DNA of 64,000 nucleotides from positions 1 to 64,000 of the forward strand of contig WVWN01000053.1 of the NCBI GenBank assembly GCA_011773985.1, given 5' to 3'. Positions 30,963 through 39,833 of this stretch are shown piece by piece. The translations under genes were made by a program, and so were the position numbers. The notes under the pieces are model-generated. The model made no database searches, had not been told where the DNA came from, and saw nothing but the letters and a program-made list of their open reading frames with translations. Source of the stretch: Candidatus Zixiibacteriota bacterium (lineage in GTDB: Bacteria > RBG-13-66-14 > B26-G2 > WVWN01). Each line of letters starts with the position of its first letter. Positions within the stretch are counted from its first letter, which is position 1.

Positions 30963-31901
30963 TTAAGGCGCGTAAACCTCCCGCATATGCCGCGACCGTT
31001 GAACCATACGCCGCACATGCCGCACGGTTCTCTCTCCGACCCCCAAGGCGCCAGTTATCTCCGCGTCTCCCCATCCTTCTTCCAAAGCCAACAGGATGAG
31101 GTCGAGCTCGCCGTAGGCAACCCCAATCGCCAACTCGTCGGTGACGCCGGGGATGACGTCCGGCGACGGCGCCTTATCTATGATCGCCGCGGGGATACCC
31201 AGGTATCGGGCGAGATCCCTCACCTGCGTCTTATATAAGTTTAAGAGCGGCATAACGTCCGCGGCGGCGTCGCAGCCGTGCTTCACGAAAAATCCGATCT
31301 CGTATTCGCTCTTGTTCCCGGCTCCCACGACCAACCTGTTCTCGAGCTCCGCGTGGAAGTAGAGAACCACCATCCTGAGCCTGTGCTTGCTTCGATAGTA
31401 AGCGTTGATCTTTTTTAGGTAAGAGTTAAAGGGCTTGCCCTCGGAACCCAAGAGCGCCGCCGAAAAGGGGGGCTCGCCGGCCTTCCTTTCGTAAAAATGG
31501 TGAGCCTTCTTGATTAGAAAACCTTTCACGCGCCTCGGCAAAAAGAACTCGTCCACAGGGGATAATCGGTACACGCCGAGCTTCTTAAGATAGGGGGTAA
31601 TGTCTACCACCCTCGCCTCGATCCCCAACTCGTCGGCGACTTCCAGCGCGTCCCGTACGTGCTCCTTCTTCGATTCCTTCTCGGGCATGACGAGGGCCAA
31701 CGTTTTCGCCGGACCCAGGGCCCTTTGGCATAGCGCGGCGACCACGGCCGAGTCAAGCCCCCCGCTCAGGCCCAAGATAGCCCCCTCCCTCTTCAACTCC
31801 TCCGCGTACCTCCCGATAAACTCCTCTAACGTCGCGGACAACGCCGCGGCCTCTATTTTCATTTTATCTTCCAATGTCCTTAACCTATTATCCGAATCCA
31901 T
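30963..31901 (-). CDS. nadE: NAD synthetase (NadE-like)
   Basis: ILGLSGGLDSAVVAALCQ, GNKSEYEIGFFVKHGCDAAADVMPLLNLYKTQVRDLARYLGIPAAIIDKAPSPD. C-terminus has an HTH-like extension. Confidence 0.88.
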   Translation of the reverse strand: MDSDNRLRTLEDKMKIEAAALSATLEEFIGRYAEELKREGAILGLSGGLDSAVVAALCQRALGPAKTLALVMPEKESKKEHVRDALEVADELGIEARVVDITPYLKKLGVYRLSPVDEFFLPRRVKGFLIKKAHHFYERKAGEPPFSAALLGSEGKPFNSYLKKINAYYRSKHRLRMVVLYFHAELENRLVVGAGNKSEYEIGFFVKHGCDAAADVMPLLNLYKTQVRDLARYLGIPAAIIDKAPSPDVIPGVTDELAIGVAYGELDLILLALEEGWGDAEITGALGVGERTVRHVRRMVQRSRHMREVYAP

Positions 31902-31988
31902 TTCCCCGAGCCCGGGTTAGGCCGAGGCCGTCCCGGCGAAAGAAACGAAGCCCGACGAAGGCGGCGGCCCGCGGCCGCCTCCCCCGCT

Positions 31989-32441
31989 TTATGCCAACTG
32001 CTTCTCTAGCTCCCTAAACGCGACGTCCCATTGGACCTCGAACCACCGGCGCGCCTCCTCCCATTCCGGCGCGCCCCGCCACCCGGAGTGGACCAGGTGG
32101 ACCTCCGTATACGACTCCCCCTCTTCCTCGCCCGGGACGAACGCGACGGTAACGTGCGTCAGCGGGTCGCACTCGTTCATGAAATCGGAGTACTGCTTCG
32201 GTCCCTTCCACTCGAAGGCCAACAGCTTCCCCTCCTCGAGCGCCGTGACCCGGCAGCCAATGGTGCTGTCGAACTCGGGCTCCTCCGGATTCCAGAAGAG
32301 CTCGTACTTGCCGCCCACGAGCGGCTCGACGTCCGCCTTGACCGTGAGCCACTTCTCCAGCAAATCGCTCGAGGTGAACATCTCGAACGCCCGCGCGGCG
32401 TCGCACGGCAATTTGACCGTTCGGTAAATTATCTTATCCAT
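31989..32441 (-). CDS. SRPBCC/AHSA1-domain protein
   Basis: VKLPCDAARAFEMFTSSDLLEKWLTVKADVEPLVGGKYELFW...VHSGWRGAPEWEEARRWFE. Confidence 0.85.
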   Translation of the reverse strand: MDKIIYRTVKLPCDAARAFEMFTSSDLLEKWLTVKADVEPLVGGKYELFWNPEEPEFDSTIGCRVTALEEGKLLAFEWKGPKQYSDFMNECDPLTHVTVAFVPGEEEGESYTEVHLVHSGWRGAPEWEEARRWFEVQWDVAFRELEKQLA

Positions 32442-32476
32442 CGCCCTTCCTTTCCCAGCGTCGTCGTCAATCCCCG

Positions 32477-32504
32477 GTAAGGGCGCAAGGCCTTGCGCCC
32501 CTAC
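32477..32504. repeat. REP-like palindrome
   Basis: GTAAGGGCGCAAGGCCTTGCGCCCCTAC; contains a perfect 20-bp palindrome GGGCGCAAGGCCTTGCGCCC (32481-32500). Confidence 0.65.
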
Positions 32505-33391
32505 TCCAGGCCGTAAACCTGCCGCGGCGCAAGGTACTCCGGGAATTTATCGATCAAGGCCAGGCGCGCGAGGTAGCACAAATGACACTCGTCGACGTAC
32601 TCCTCTCGAAGCTCGAGGTCGTACGCGCGGACGAGCTCGGCCGGGCCGCCGCGCAACAGCGGCCCGCAAATCGGGTGGGCGTCCGCGTCGTATTCCTTAG
32701 CCAATCGCGACAGCGGCGTCTCCCACATATTGCCCATGCTTAGCCCCTGGCATAGGTGGACGTGGCCGAAGGGGTCGACGTGTACGCGGCCGGGGTTCCG
32801 TAGCTCCTCGTGGGGGCATTCGGTGAACTCCATCCACGGCCTGGTCGGCAAACCCTCCACCAGCTTATCGACGGCGCGACCCCGCAACACCGCGCCCCCT
32901 CTTATCACCGGCTCGCCCTTCTCGACGCCGAACTCGACCGTCGGCTCGTCGATGCAGATCGAACCGGTGGGAACGTCGAGCTCGGCCGCGGCGCGGGAGG
33001 CCACCTTGGCCGGCGTCTCCTCCTCCTCGCCGTGGTGGTAGGCGTCGTCGCTGAGGGAGAGGTCGTCGGCGCCGACCTCTTTAAGCGGCTCGAGCCAGAG
33101 CGAGGCGTCCTCTCGAGCCGTGGCCCAATAGCAGTTGGTCACGACGCCAGCCTTGAAGCCGCGCGCCTGCGCCAATTTGATTCCCTCGACCATCAAGGGG
33201 TAATAGAGAAACGGCTCGCCGCCCTCGTAGTATATCCACTCTACCGACCCGAATTCGGCCGCTTCGTCGAGGACCGCCCGGATCTGCTCGAGCGTAAACG
33301 TCCCTTCCGACTTCGGGCCGCAGTAGAGGAAGCAGTGGTCGCACTCGAAGTTGCACGCGTACGTCAAAAGAAAATGTATGCCCTTCAGCAT
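32501..33391 (-). CDS. Radical SAM protein
   Basis: FLLTYACNFECDHCFLYCGP (CxxxCxxC) and Cys residues near the C-terminus (CHLCYLARL). Confidence 0.88.
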   Translation of the reverse strand: MLKGIHFLLTYACNFECDHCFLYCGPKSEGTFTLEQIRAVLDEAAEFGSVEWIYYEGGEPFLYYPLMVEGIKLAQARGFKAGVVTNCYWATAREDASLWLEPLKEVGADDLSLSDDAYHHGEEEETPAKVASRAAAELDVPTGSICIDEPTVEFGVEKGEPVIRGGAVLRGRAVDKLVEGLPTRPWMEFTECPHEELRNPGRVHVDPFGHVHLCQGLSMGNMWETPLSRLAKEYDADAHPICGPLLRGGPAELVRAYDLELREEYVDECHLCYLARLALIDKFPEYLAPRQVYGLE

Positions 33392-33418
33392 AGGTCCGCT
33401 CCTCTTACCATAGCTTTT

Positions 33419-34651
33419 TTAGCGCCGCCGACGCGGCGAATTGCGGCCCACGCCCGCAACGCGTTCGCCCAAAAGGTTTAATTTAAATTTCCTTATCGTC
33501 GCCGGCGACAATATTTCGCCCCGCGGCCCCGTAAAATATAACGCGTCGAAGGGACATTGTACGATACAGGCGCCGCATTGCACGCACCGCCGGGAACCGA
33601 CGAGCGTCGCGGTGTGTTTAGCTCGAGCCACTCGATAACAGTTCCGAGGGCACACCTGCTCGCAGAAACCGGCGCCCCTACACCTTTCCTTATCGAGAAA
33701 TACGGTGAGGAATATATCCGCGTGTAAGCCGCTTTTATAGACAGGCGTACTCCCCTTCAAGTCGATACTCAGCAGGAGAACGATGATAAATGAGACGAGG
33801 CCCCAGCGGAAAATGGACCACCGGCCTAAGCCGTCGGCAAAGAGGTAAAAAATAATAAGGCCTAAGATAAAGACGCTCCATAGAATAATTAAGACGCGGC
33901 TGAAATCAAATACAACGGTATATTTACTGAACGCCGTTCCGCCTTTCCCGGGCCGGAGCCAACTCGAATATAGGGGGAATGATAAAAATACCAATGACGA
34001 CAGGGCCCATATAAGAACCGTCAGGGGCAGGACTATCCGCAGCCAAAAGAGGGCCGTCGCTAAAGCCGCGATAACCGAGAAAGGGAAGGCCCACATACAG
34101 GCCATTTCGACGCGCTGCCCGAGCGCGAAATCCACCTGACGCGTCGCGGCCGTCTTCTCGAACCCGCTCGTGATAAAAACGGGGATATCCCTCGCATATA
34201 CCGGCCCCCAGATCACTCTCCACCCGGCTTTTTTCCGTATAACGCCAGCCTCGACGCCGGTCGCGGCGAGCTGAGGAAGGACCACGTCGCGGTGGGTTAC
34301 GAGGCTTTCCACGCCGCTGGTTTTCAGGACCGAGATGACGTCGTGGTCCGTAAAATGCCCTCCCGCGGCGCCACACCACACGTTGTACCCTCTACTGTTG
34401 GCCACGAGGAGATAACAATCGATGTCGCGCAAAGCCCGGCTAACGCGGACGACGGTCAAATGATAATTACCGGTGAGGAAAACGGGCGAACTCTTATCGG
34501 GCGCCCCTATTTTTATTACGCCCGTTCTACAAGGAAAAGGAACGACCCGCAACAACGTCTCGAAGACGTTAACCGCCGCATACGCGAGCAGGTTTATACG
34601 CCGCTCCTTCCGCTTTTCCTCGCAATTAATTCGACAAAATTCTCCATCCAA
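33419..34651 (-). CDS. HgcA/HgcB-like fusion: corrinoid-binding domain with cap-helix Cys, TM segments and C-terminal ferredoxin domain
   Basis: HgcA-like SSPVFLTGNYHLTVVRVSRALRDIDCYLLVANSRGYNVWCGAAGGHFTDHD...GVESLVTHRDVVLPQLAATGVEAGVIRKKAGWRVIWGPVYARDIPVF, then TM segments and CRGAGFCEQVCP...RRCVQCGACIVQCPFDALYF. Start uncertain. Confidence 0.8.
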   Translation of the reverse strand: MDGEFCRINCEEKRKERRINLLAYAAVNVFETLLRVVPFPCRTGVIKIGAPDKSSPVFLTGNYHLTVVRVSRALRDIDCYLLVANSRGYNVWCGAAGGHFTDHDVISVLKTSGVESLVTHRDVVLPQLAATGVEAGVIRKKAGWRVIWGPVYARDIPVFITSGFEKTAATRQVDFALGQRVEMACMWAFPFSVIAALATALFWLRIVLPLTVLIWALSSLVFLSFPLYSSWLRPGKGGTAFSKYTVVFDFSRVLIILWSVFILGLIIFYLFADGLGRWSIFRWGLVSFIIVLLLSIDLKGSTPVYKSGLHADIFLTVFLDKERCRGAGFCEQVCPRNCYRVARAKHTATLVGSRRCVQCGACIVQCPFDALYFTGPRGEILSPATIRKFKLNLLGERVAGVGRNSPRRRR

Positions 34652-35316
34652 CTCGACCTCACCCGCTCAACGATGAAACCCGCGTCCCGCAACTTGCCTG
34701 GGAGGTCCTCTACCGACCTCGTGGTCGTCTGCGTAATAACATATGTTATTACGACCAGCGGGAATCTCAGCAAGCCGTTAAGGACGCGCTTTAAAATATT
34801 TCTCGGCCTCGCTTCGTCCGCGACGAGCAACAGGCCCCCCGGCCTTAATATCCTTACCACCTCTCGCAAAGTGTAGCTCAACTCGTCCGCGCTTAACTCG
34901 GAAAGGCAGAGGCCGCTTGTAACAACGTCGTAGCTCGCGCTTCTTTCCGCCTCGAGCTCCGCGACGCCCATCTCAGCCAACTCAACGTATTCCGTCAGCC
35001 CTTCTTTCTGAAACCGCTCCCGGCCAACCTCTAACATCTGGGGGTTGACGTCGATTCCTTTCACGTGCGCCCCTCGGCGCGCGGCCATAAGGGTCAAGGC
35101 GCCGGTCCCGCAGCCGAGGTCGAGGACCAACTGCCCTCTCTTTATATAAGCGGCCAAACGTTCGTAAGCCCGGTCCAGCTTTCCGCAGGTGAGGATCCGA
35201 ATGCCACGGTCGTACCGGCGCGGCGCGGACTCGAGGACCTTCATCAAAATATATGTGCTCATACGATTCCCCGCGCCTATGTCGGCCGACCCGGAAAGCC
35301 GGTCTTTATACCCCAA
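34594..35316 (-). CDS. Class I SAM-dependent methyltransferase adjacent to the HgcAB-like gene
   Basis: VLDLGCGTGALTLMAARRGAHVKGIDVNPQML. The 3' end overlaps the annotated start of the HgcAB-like ORF. Confidence 0.9.
   Translation of the reverse strand: MGYKDRLSGSADIGAGNRMSTYILMKVLESAPRRYDRGIRILTCGKLDRAYERLAAYIKRGQLVLDLGCGTGALTLMAARRGAHVKGIDVNPQMLEVGRERFQKEGLTEYVELAEMGVAELEAERSASYDVVTSGLCLSELSADELSYTLREVVRILRPGGLLLVADEARPRNILKRVLNGLLRFPLVVITYVITQTTTRSVEDLPGKLRDAGFIVERVRSSWMENFVELIARKSGRSGV
34732..34753. repeat. 22-bp perfect palindrome inside the methyltransferase gene
   Basis: CGTAATAACAT/ATGTTATTACG. Confidence 0.9.
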
Positions 35317-35529
35317 CCGCAGTAATCGCCGTCGTACCGAGGTCGGCGTCGGCCCGCCCGAAACTTCCGGCCGATATAATCCGCCGTTTTTTCCACGGCG
35401 GCCCGTCGCGAAAGACTTTCCGCTGCAACACCGTCACGGCGTCCTCGTCACTTTCTTTGAAGGTCCGAACCTCGAACATTCTCCACCACGTAAACGGCGT
35501 TCACCTTCACGCGCTAGAATAATTCGGCC

Positions 35530-36582
35530 TCAGTAATCGACTTTGAAACGCAACAACGCGCCGACGTGGCCGCCCTGGGCCAGCGCGCCGCCCGCTTCCG
35601 GGACGAAGCTCACGTGGGCGCCGGTCGCCTCGGCCAAGCTAGCCAATTTCTCGACGACCTCGGGCGCGCCGGCCGCCACTTCGTAAAAACCTTTGCCGAC
35701 GAGCAACGTATCGACGGCGCCCATCTGCAGCGCGCGCTCCGCGGCCGCGGCGCCCGCGACCGCCAGGCCGCCCCGCCTTAGCTCGCCGGCGAACCGCTCG
35801 AGTACCTTGGCTCCCTCTTCCCGCTCCGCCTCCTCGAGCACGGGCCTTATCTTTGCGAGCAGCTCGTCGTCGCCCGCGTCCAAGTCCCAGCGGACCGTAC
35901 CTATTACCTTGTCCCGCCACGCCGCCGGCAGCTCCTCCTCCACCGCGGCCACCATCCGGTCGCGGCCGGCGAGGAGGACGCGGCTCACGTCGCCCTCCGC
36001 GAAAACGTGCTCCGCCCGCCTCGCCACCTCGCCAGCGAAATGTTTTATTTCTTTATCGCGGCGCCGCTGGTACCGCATCTGCGACCAGCCGCCCACCTTG
36101 GACAAGTGGTGGACCTTTTCGCGCAGCGAGGTCTCCTCCTCCGCGACACGGCCGGCCGCGATATAAATTTTCGCGGCCGCCGCGTCCACGGTAATCACGC
36201 CCACCGGTTGGTACTCGTCGAGTTGCAACGCCAGCGGCGCGATAACCGCCTCGTCGTCCACCGCGAGCAGCGGCGCCGGCGGCATAACCAGCTCGACGCC
36301 CCGAACGAAGTCGGCTCCCAGGTCGGCGAAGAAGGCCAGCCCCGGCCCGGCGTATCCCTCGGCCTTCTTCCCATCAACGTAATCGGATAAAAACGACAAC
36401 GAGCCTTCGAAATAATCCCGCTCCCCGGCGTCCAGGAAAGGCGCCAGCCGCGCCGCCTCCTTGGCGACGAAGGCCGCGGCAGCGTCCCACCCTTCCGTAA
36501 GCGATAAGTACGCCGACAGGACCGTCCGGTCTGTCTCGGACAGTCGCGCAAGCTCGTGGAGCAGTTCTTCGGATACCTTCAT
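35530..36582 (-). CDS. Bacterial eRF1/Vms1-like (baeRF-type) protein
   Basis: VGGWSQMRYQRRRDKEIKHFAGEVARRAE plus domain-3-like C-terminus AGGALAQGGHVGALLRFKVDY. Confidence 0.75.
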   Translation of the reverse strand: MKVSEELLHELARLSETDRTVLSAYLSLTEGWDAAAAFVAKEAARLAPFLDAGERDYFEGSLSFLSDYVDGKKAEGYAGPGLAFFADLGADFVRGVELVMPPAPLLAVDDEAVIAPLALQLDEYQPVGVITVDAAAAKIYIAAGRVAEEETSLREKVHHLSKVGGWSQMRYQRRRDKEIKHFAGEVARRAEHVFAEGDVSRVLLAGRDRMVAAVEEELPAAWRDKVIGTVRWDLDAGDDELLAKIRPVLEEAEREEGAKVLERFAGELRRGGLAVAGAAAAERALQMGAVDTLLVGKGFYEVAAGAPEVVEKLASLAEATGAHVSFVPEAGGALAQGGHVGALLRFKVDY

Positions 36583-36606
36583 AGCATCTTCGCAACTATT
36601 AAATTA

Positions 36607-37290
36607 TTATACCAACGTCAAGATCTCTTTCAGCGCCGAAACTTTCGCGCCTTCCCACTCCTCGGCGTCGCGGCGGAAGGCGTCGTCGCCTTGGTCCTCC
36701 GGCGCCCGTATCAAAACGGCCTCCATACCGACCGCGGCGGCCCCGCTCAGCTCGCGGCTGCCGCCGTCGCCGACGTAAAGGCACTTCGCGGGCGCGACGC
36801 CCAACCGCTCGCACGCGAGGTAGTAGACGCGGGGGTCCGGCTTCCTCATCCCCACCGCGGCCGACAAGACCGCTTCGTCCACGAGCGGCGCGAGCGGCGT
36901 ATCCGGCCACGCCCTGACGACCTCCTCCGAGCAATCGCTTATTACGCCTATTTTATGACCCGCGGCCTTGAGCCGGGTAAGCGTTTCGACGGCATCCGCT
37001 CGCGGCTCGAGGGCCCCCCTCACGAAGTCGACGCGCACCTCGACGGCCCGCTCGAGCTGCGCCGTCGAAACGGCCACGCCGAGCTCGCGGCAAAGGGTGC
37101 CCATCTGCTCCGCTACCGGTACGCGGCCCAGCGCGCGTTCGTCGGCCGTTTCGTCCCACAATTTTATGTAACCGGCCGGCGCAACGCCGAGAACGGCGCA
37201 CAAATCGTTTAAAAATACCCGGTACTCCTCGAGCGAGAATATGTCGACCAGCGTCCCGAAGAGGTCGAATATCACGGCGTCGTACTTCAT
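36607..37290 (-). CDS. HAD-family hydrolase
   Basis: YDAVIFDLFGTLVDIF, GVISDCSEEVV, KPDPRVYYLACERLGVAPAKCLYVGDGGSRELSGAAAVGM. Confidence 0.92.
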   Translation of the reverse strand: MKYDAVIFDLFGTLVDIFSLEEYRVFLNDLCAVLGVAPAGYIKLWDETADERALGRVPVAEQMGTLCRELGVAVSTAQLERAVEVRVDFVRGALEPRADAVETLTRLKAAGHKIGVISDCSEEVVRAWPDTPLAPLVDEAVLSAAVGMRKPDPRVYYLACERLGVAPAKCLYVGDGGSRELSGAAAVGMEAVLIRAPEDQGDDAFRRDAEEWEGAKVSALKEILTLV

Positions 37291-37306
37291 AGAATCGTTC
37301 CGTCCC

Positions 37307-38143
37307 TCAGAAGACGTCGAGGTCGCGCCCCGAGACGACCTCGCCGCCGTACGACTCCTTAACCTCGGCCACCAGCTCGTCGTACGAAACTCCCCACAAA
37401 AGCTGATGGTACAGGACCAATAATTTCGGTTCGGCGCGGGAGGCAAGCTCCGCCAGCTCCCGGGAGGAAGTATGGACCGCGGCGTGGTACTTCTGCCACG
37501 CCGGCGTCAGCGTTTCAAAACCGGCTACGGAGTAAACTTCGTGCGCGAGGATATCACACCCGCGGCTCTTCTCGACGATAATTTCCGTCGGCGCCGTGTC
37601 GCTGGAAATTACGATAGCGCGGTCGGCCGTTTGGAACTTGTAGCCGTACACGGCCCAAGAGCCGTGGTCGACGGCGAAAGCCTCCACCGCGACGTCGTCA
37701 TCCCGGTAGACGACGCCCGGGTCAACGTCGTGCGCCGCCACGCGCCAACCGGTTTCGTTGGCCGGCTCGAGCCCCGCTACGCGCTCCTTTACGTCCGCGC
37801 CGTACGCGGCGAGGAGGCGTTCCGTCATAACTTCCAAGCCGGGCGGGCCGTACACTTCCAGCGGCTCCTCGCGCTCGAGCGTCCAGGGCGTTAATATCAG
37901 GTCCGGGTAGCCGGCCGTGTGGTCCGAATGTAGATGCGTCAGAAACGCCCGCGTGAGCCGTTTAGGGTCGAGGCCCGCGGCAACGGCGCGGCGGACGACG
38001 CCCGGGCCGAAGTCGACGACGTACGGCTGCTCGCCCACGACCACTGCCGCCGACGGCCCGGCTCGCGCCGGCTCGGCGTTGGGCGTGCCGGTGCCGAGAA
38101 GTATCAACGTCGTCCGCTTCTCGCCGTTGTCGCCGTAATCCAC
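37307..38143 (-). CDS. MBL-fold metallohydrolase (RNase Z/ElaC-like)
   Basis: LLGTGTPNAEPARAGPSAAVVV, AFLTHLHSDHTAGYPDL, AVDHG. Confidence 0.9.
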   Translation of the reverse strand: MDYGDNGEKRTTLILLGTGTPNAEPARAGPSAAVVVGEQPYVVDFGPGVVRRAVAAGLDPKRLTRAFLTHLHSDHTAGYPDLILTPWTLEREEPLEVYGPPGLEVMTERLLAAYGADVKERVAGLEPANETGWRVAAHDVDPGVVYRDDDVAVEAFAVDHGSWAVYGYKFQTADRAIVISSDTAPTEIIVEKSRGCDILAHEVYSVAGFETLTPAWQKYHAAVHTSSRELAELASRAEPKLLVLYHQLLWGVSYDELVAEVKESYGGEVVSGRDLDVF

Positions 38144-38161
38144 ATTACCTCCTCGAGCTTA

Positions 38162-38956
38162 TTACGGCCCTTCACTCGCCTGGCCGAAGAACTTCTCGCG
38201 CGTCTCGCCGAGCCGCGGGTCGCCTTTGATCAAACGGGCGAAATTTCCTCGGGCGAGGACCGCTACGTCGTCCACGTCGACTTCCCTCGCGCACGCTACC
38301 GCCGCGACTACTTCCTTTATCACCGACGGCATCCCCGGCACACGGGTCAACCACTTCAGGCCGCCGGGGTTATCCGTCTCCGTTAACAACCGCTCGGGCG
38401 GAACGCGCCGAGCTATATCGCGTATATGTTCGGAGTGCAGCACCTCGACGCCCACGGCGAAGTACGCGCCCCAAGCCGCCAACTCGTCGAAGACGTCGAG
38501 CGGGCCCGAATACCAATGGACGACGGCCCGCCGGACGTCGTACCTCTTAAGCAGCGCGAGGACCTCCTCCTCGGCACCCGACGTATGGAGATTTACGATT
38601 TTCCGCTGCTCGGCCGCGGCCTGCAGGAAAAATTCGAATACCTCGCGTTGGGCCGGATAGACGGACGCGTCGTCGACGAAGTGGTGGTCCAGGCCGATCT
38701 CGCCCAGCATCGGGCTCTGTCGTATCGGCTCGCGCAACTCGCCGAGGCGGCCGGCGTACGCCGGGGCGTTCCAGGGATGCACGCCGAAAGTCGGTAAAAC
38801 CAACTCACAAGCGGCGGCGATCTCGACGTTCCGTCGGTACGAGACGAGGTCCATCGAGACGGACACGGTGAGGATGCGGTCGCGCTCGAGCTCGGCCAGC
38901 GCGTTGCCGAGGTCGTCGCCGTACCGGTCCAGATGCGCGTGGGCGTCGACGTACAT
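38162..38956 (-). CDS. TatD-family metal-dependent hydrolase
   Basis: YVDAHAHLDRYGDDL, GEIGLDHHFVD, VNLHTSGAEEEVLALL, RLLTETDNPGGLKWL. Confidence 0.9.
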   Translation of the reverse strand: MYVDAHAHLDRYGDDLGNALAELERDRILTVSVSMDLVSYRRNVEIAAACELVLPTFGVHPWNAPAYAGRLGELREPIRQSPMLGEIGLDHHFVDDASVYPAQREVFEFFLQAAAEQRKIVNLHTSGAEEEVLALLKRYDVRRAVVHWYSGPLDVFDELAAWGAYFAVGVEVLHSEHIRDIARRVPPERLLTETDNPGGLKWLTRVPGMPSVIKEVVAAVACAREVDVDDVAVLARGNFARLIKGDPRLGETREKFFGQASEGP

Positions 38957-38971
38957 TGACGGATTCTTGCG

Positions 38972-39829
38972 CTACGGCGCGCGGGAACCCGAAGTGCCCC
39001 ACGCCTCGCCGATCTCCACGCCTCGCCGGAGGACGTCGATTCCCGCGAGAAGCGCGCGCCGCGCGGCGTCGAAGTCCGTATAACCGGACAAGAAGTAATC
39101 CCAACCGGATAAATAAAATTCCGAGTACCGGGCGGCGAAGTCGCGTTCGCCGAGGTCTTCCAAAAGCGTGACTACCCTCGTCCGGTTAGCGGTCCACACC
39201 TCCCCGAACGTAGCCCCCAGAAGGTACAACACCCGCGGCGCCGTCGGCGAGACGCGCCATACCATCCCCCGCAGCGCCTCCCAAAGGTACTTCGCCGGCT
39301 TGTCGATTACCTGCATCGGGAACCGGGCCAGGTATTCCGCCTCGCCCGACAACCTTTTGGCGTCGAGCTCTTTTATGTCTTCGGGCTCGAGCGGCGCGCC
39401 CTGAGGGTAGTCCCGGCCACGCAGCACCGTTATCGCCTCGGCGGGCGTAGGCATAAAATCGGGTTCGCTAATAACCGAATTCAGGACTAATAGCTGCGGC
39501 CGCGGCACGTGGACCGGCTGCGGGACCTTCCCGAAATAAGCGGCCTCGGCCGCGGCCCCGAGCTCGAGCGCTGGTTCCAGCGTGCCGAGGTACTTAGCCT
39601 CGGCCTCGTCGTCGTCTAAAAGGACGTGCACGTCGACGTCGCTCAGCTCCGGGACGTAATCGAGAGGCGAGTCCCACCGCTTCTGTGCGGACCCTTTGAA
39701 ATAGATGCCGGCGAGCTCCGATTCCGGGACCTTCCACAACAAAGCGTCGACGTACGCGCCCACCATACACTCGACCTCGCGCCAGAGGGCCGCCGGGTCG
39801 GGGTAACGTTCGCCCCAGGTGATCTTCAT
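38972..39829 (-). CDS. Nucleotidyltransferase-like protein
   Basis: AGIYFKGSAQKRWDSPLDYVPELSDVDVHVLLDDD: GS...DxD pattern of the pol-beta nucleotidyltransferase fold. Confidence 0.6.
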   Translation of the reverse strand: MKITWGERYPDPAALWREVECMVGAYVDALLWKVPESELAGIYFKGSAQKRWDSPLDYVPELSDVDVHVLLDDDEAEAKYLGTLEPALELGAAAEAAYFGKVPQPVHVPRPQLLVLNSVISEPDFMPTPAEAITVLRGRDYPQGAPLEPEDIKELDAKRLSGEAEYLARFPMQVIDKPAKYLWEALRGMVWRVSPTAPRVLYLLGATFGEVWTANRTRVVTLLEDLGERDFAARYSEFYLSGWDYFLSGYTDFDAARRALLAGIDVLRRGVEIGEAWGTSGSRAP

Positions 39830-39833
39830 ATCA

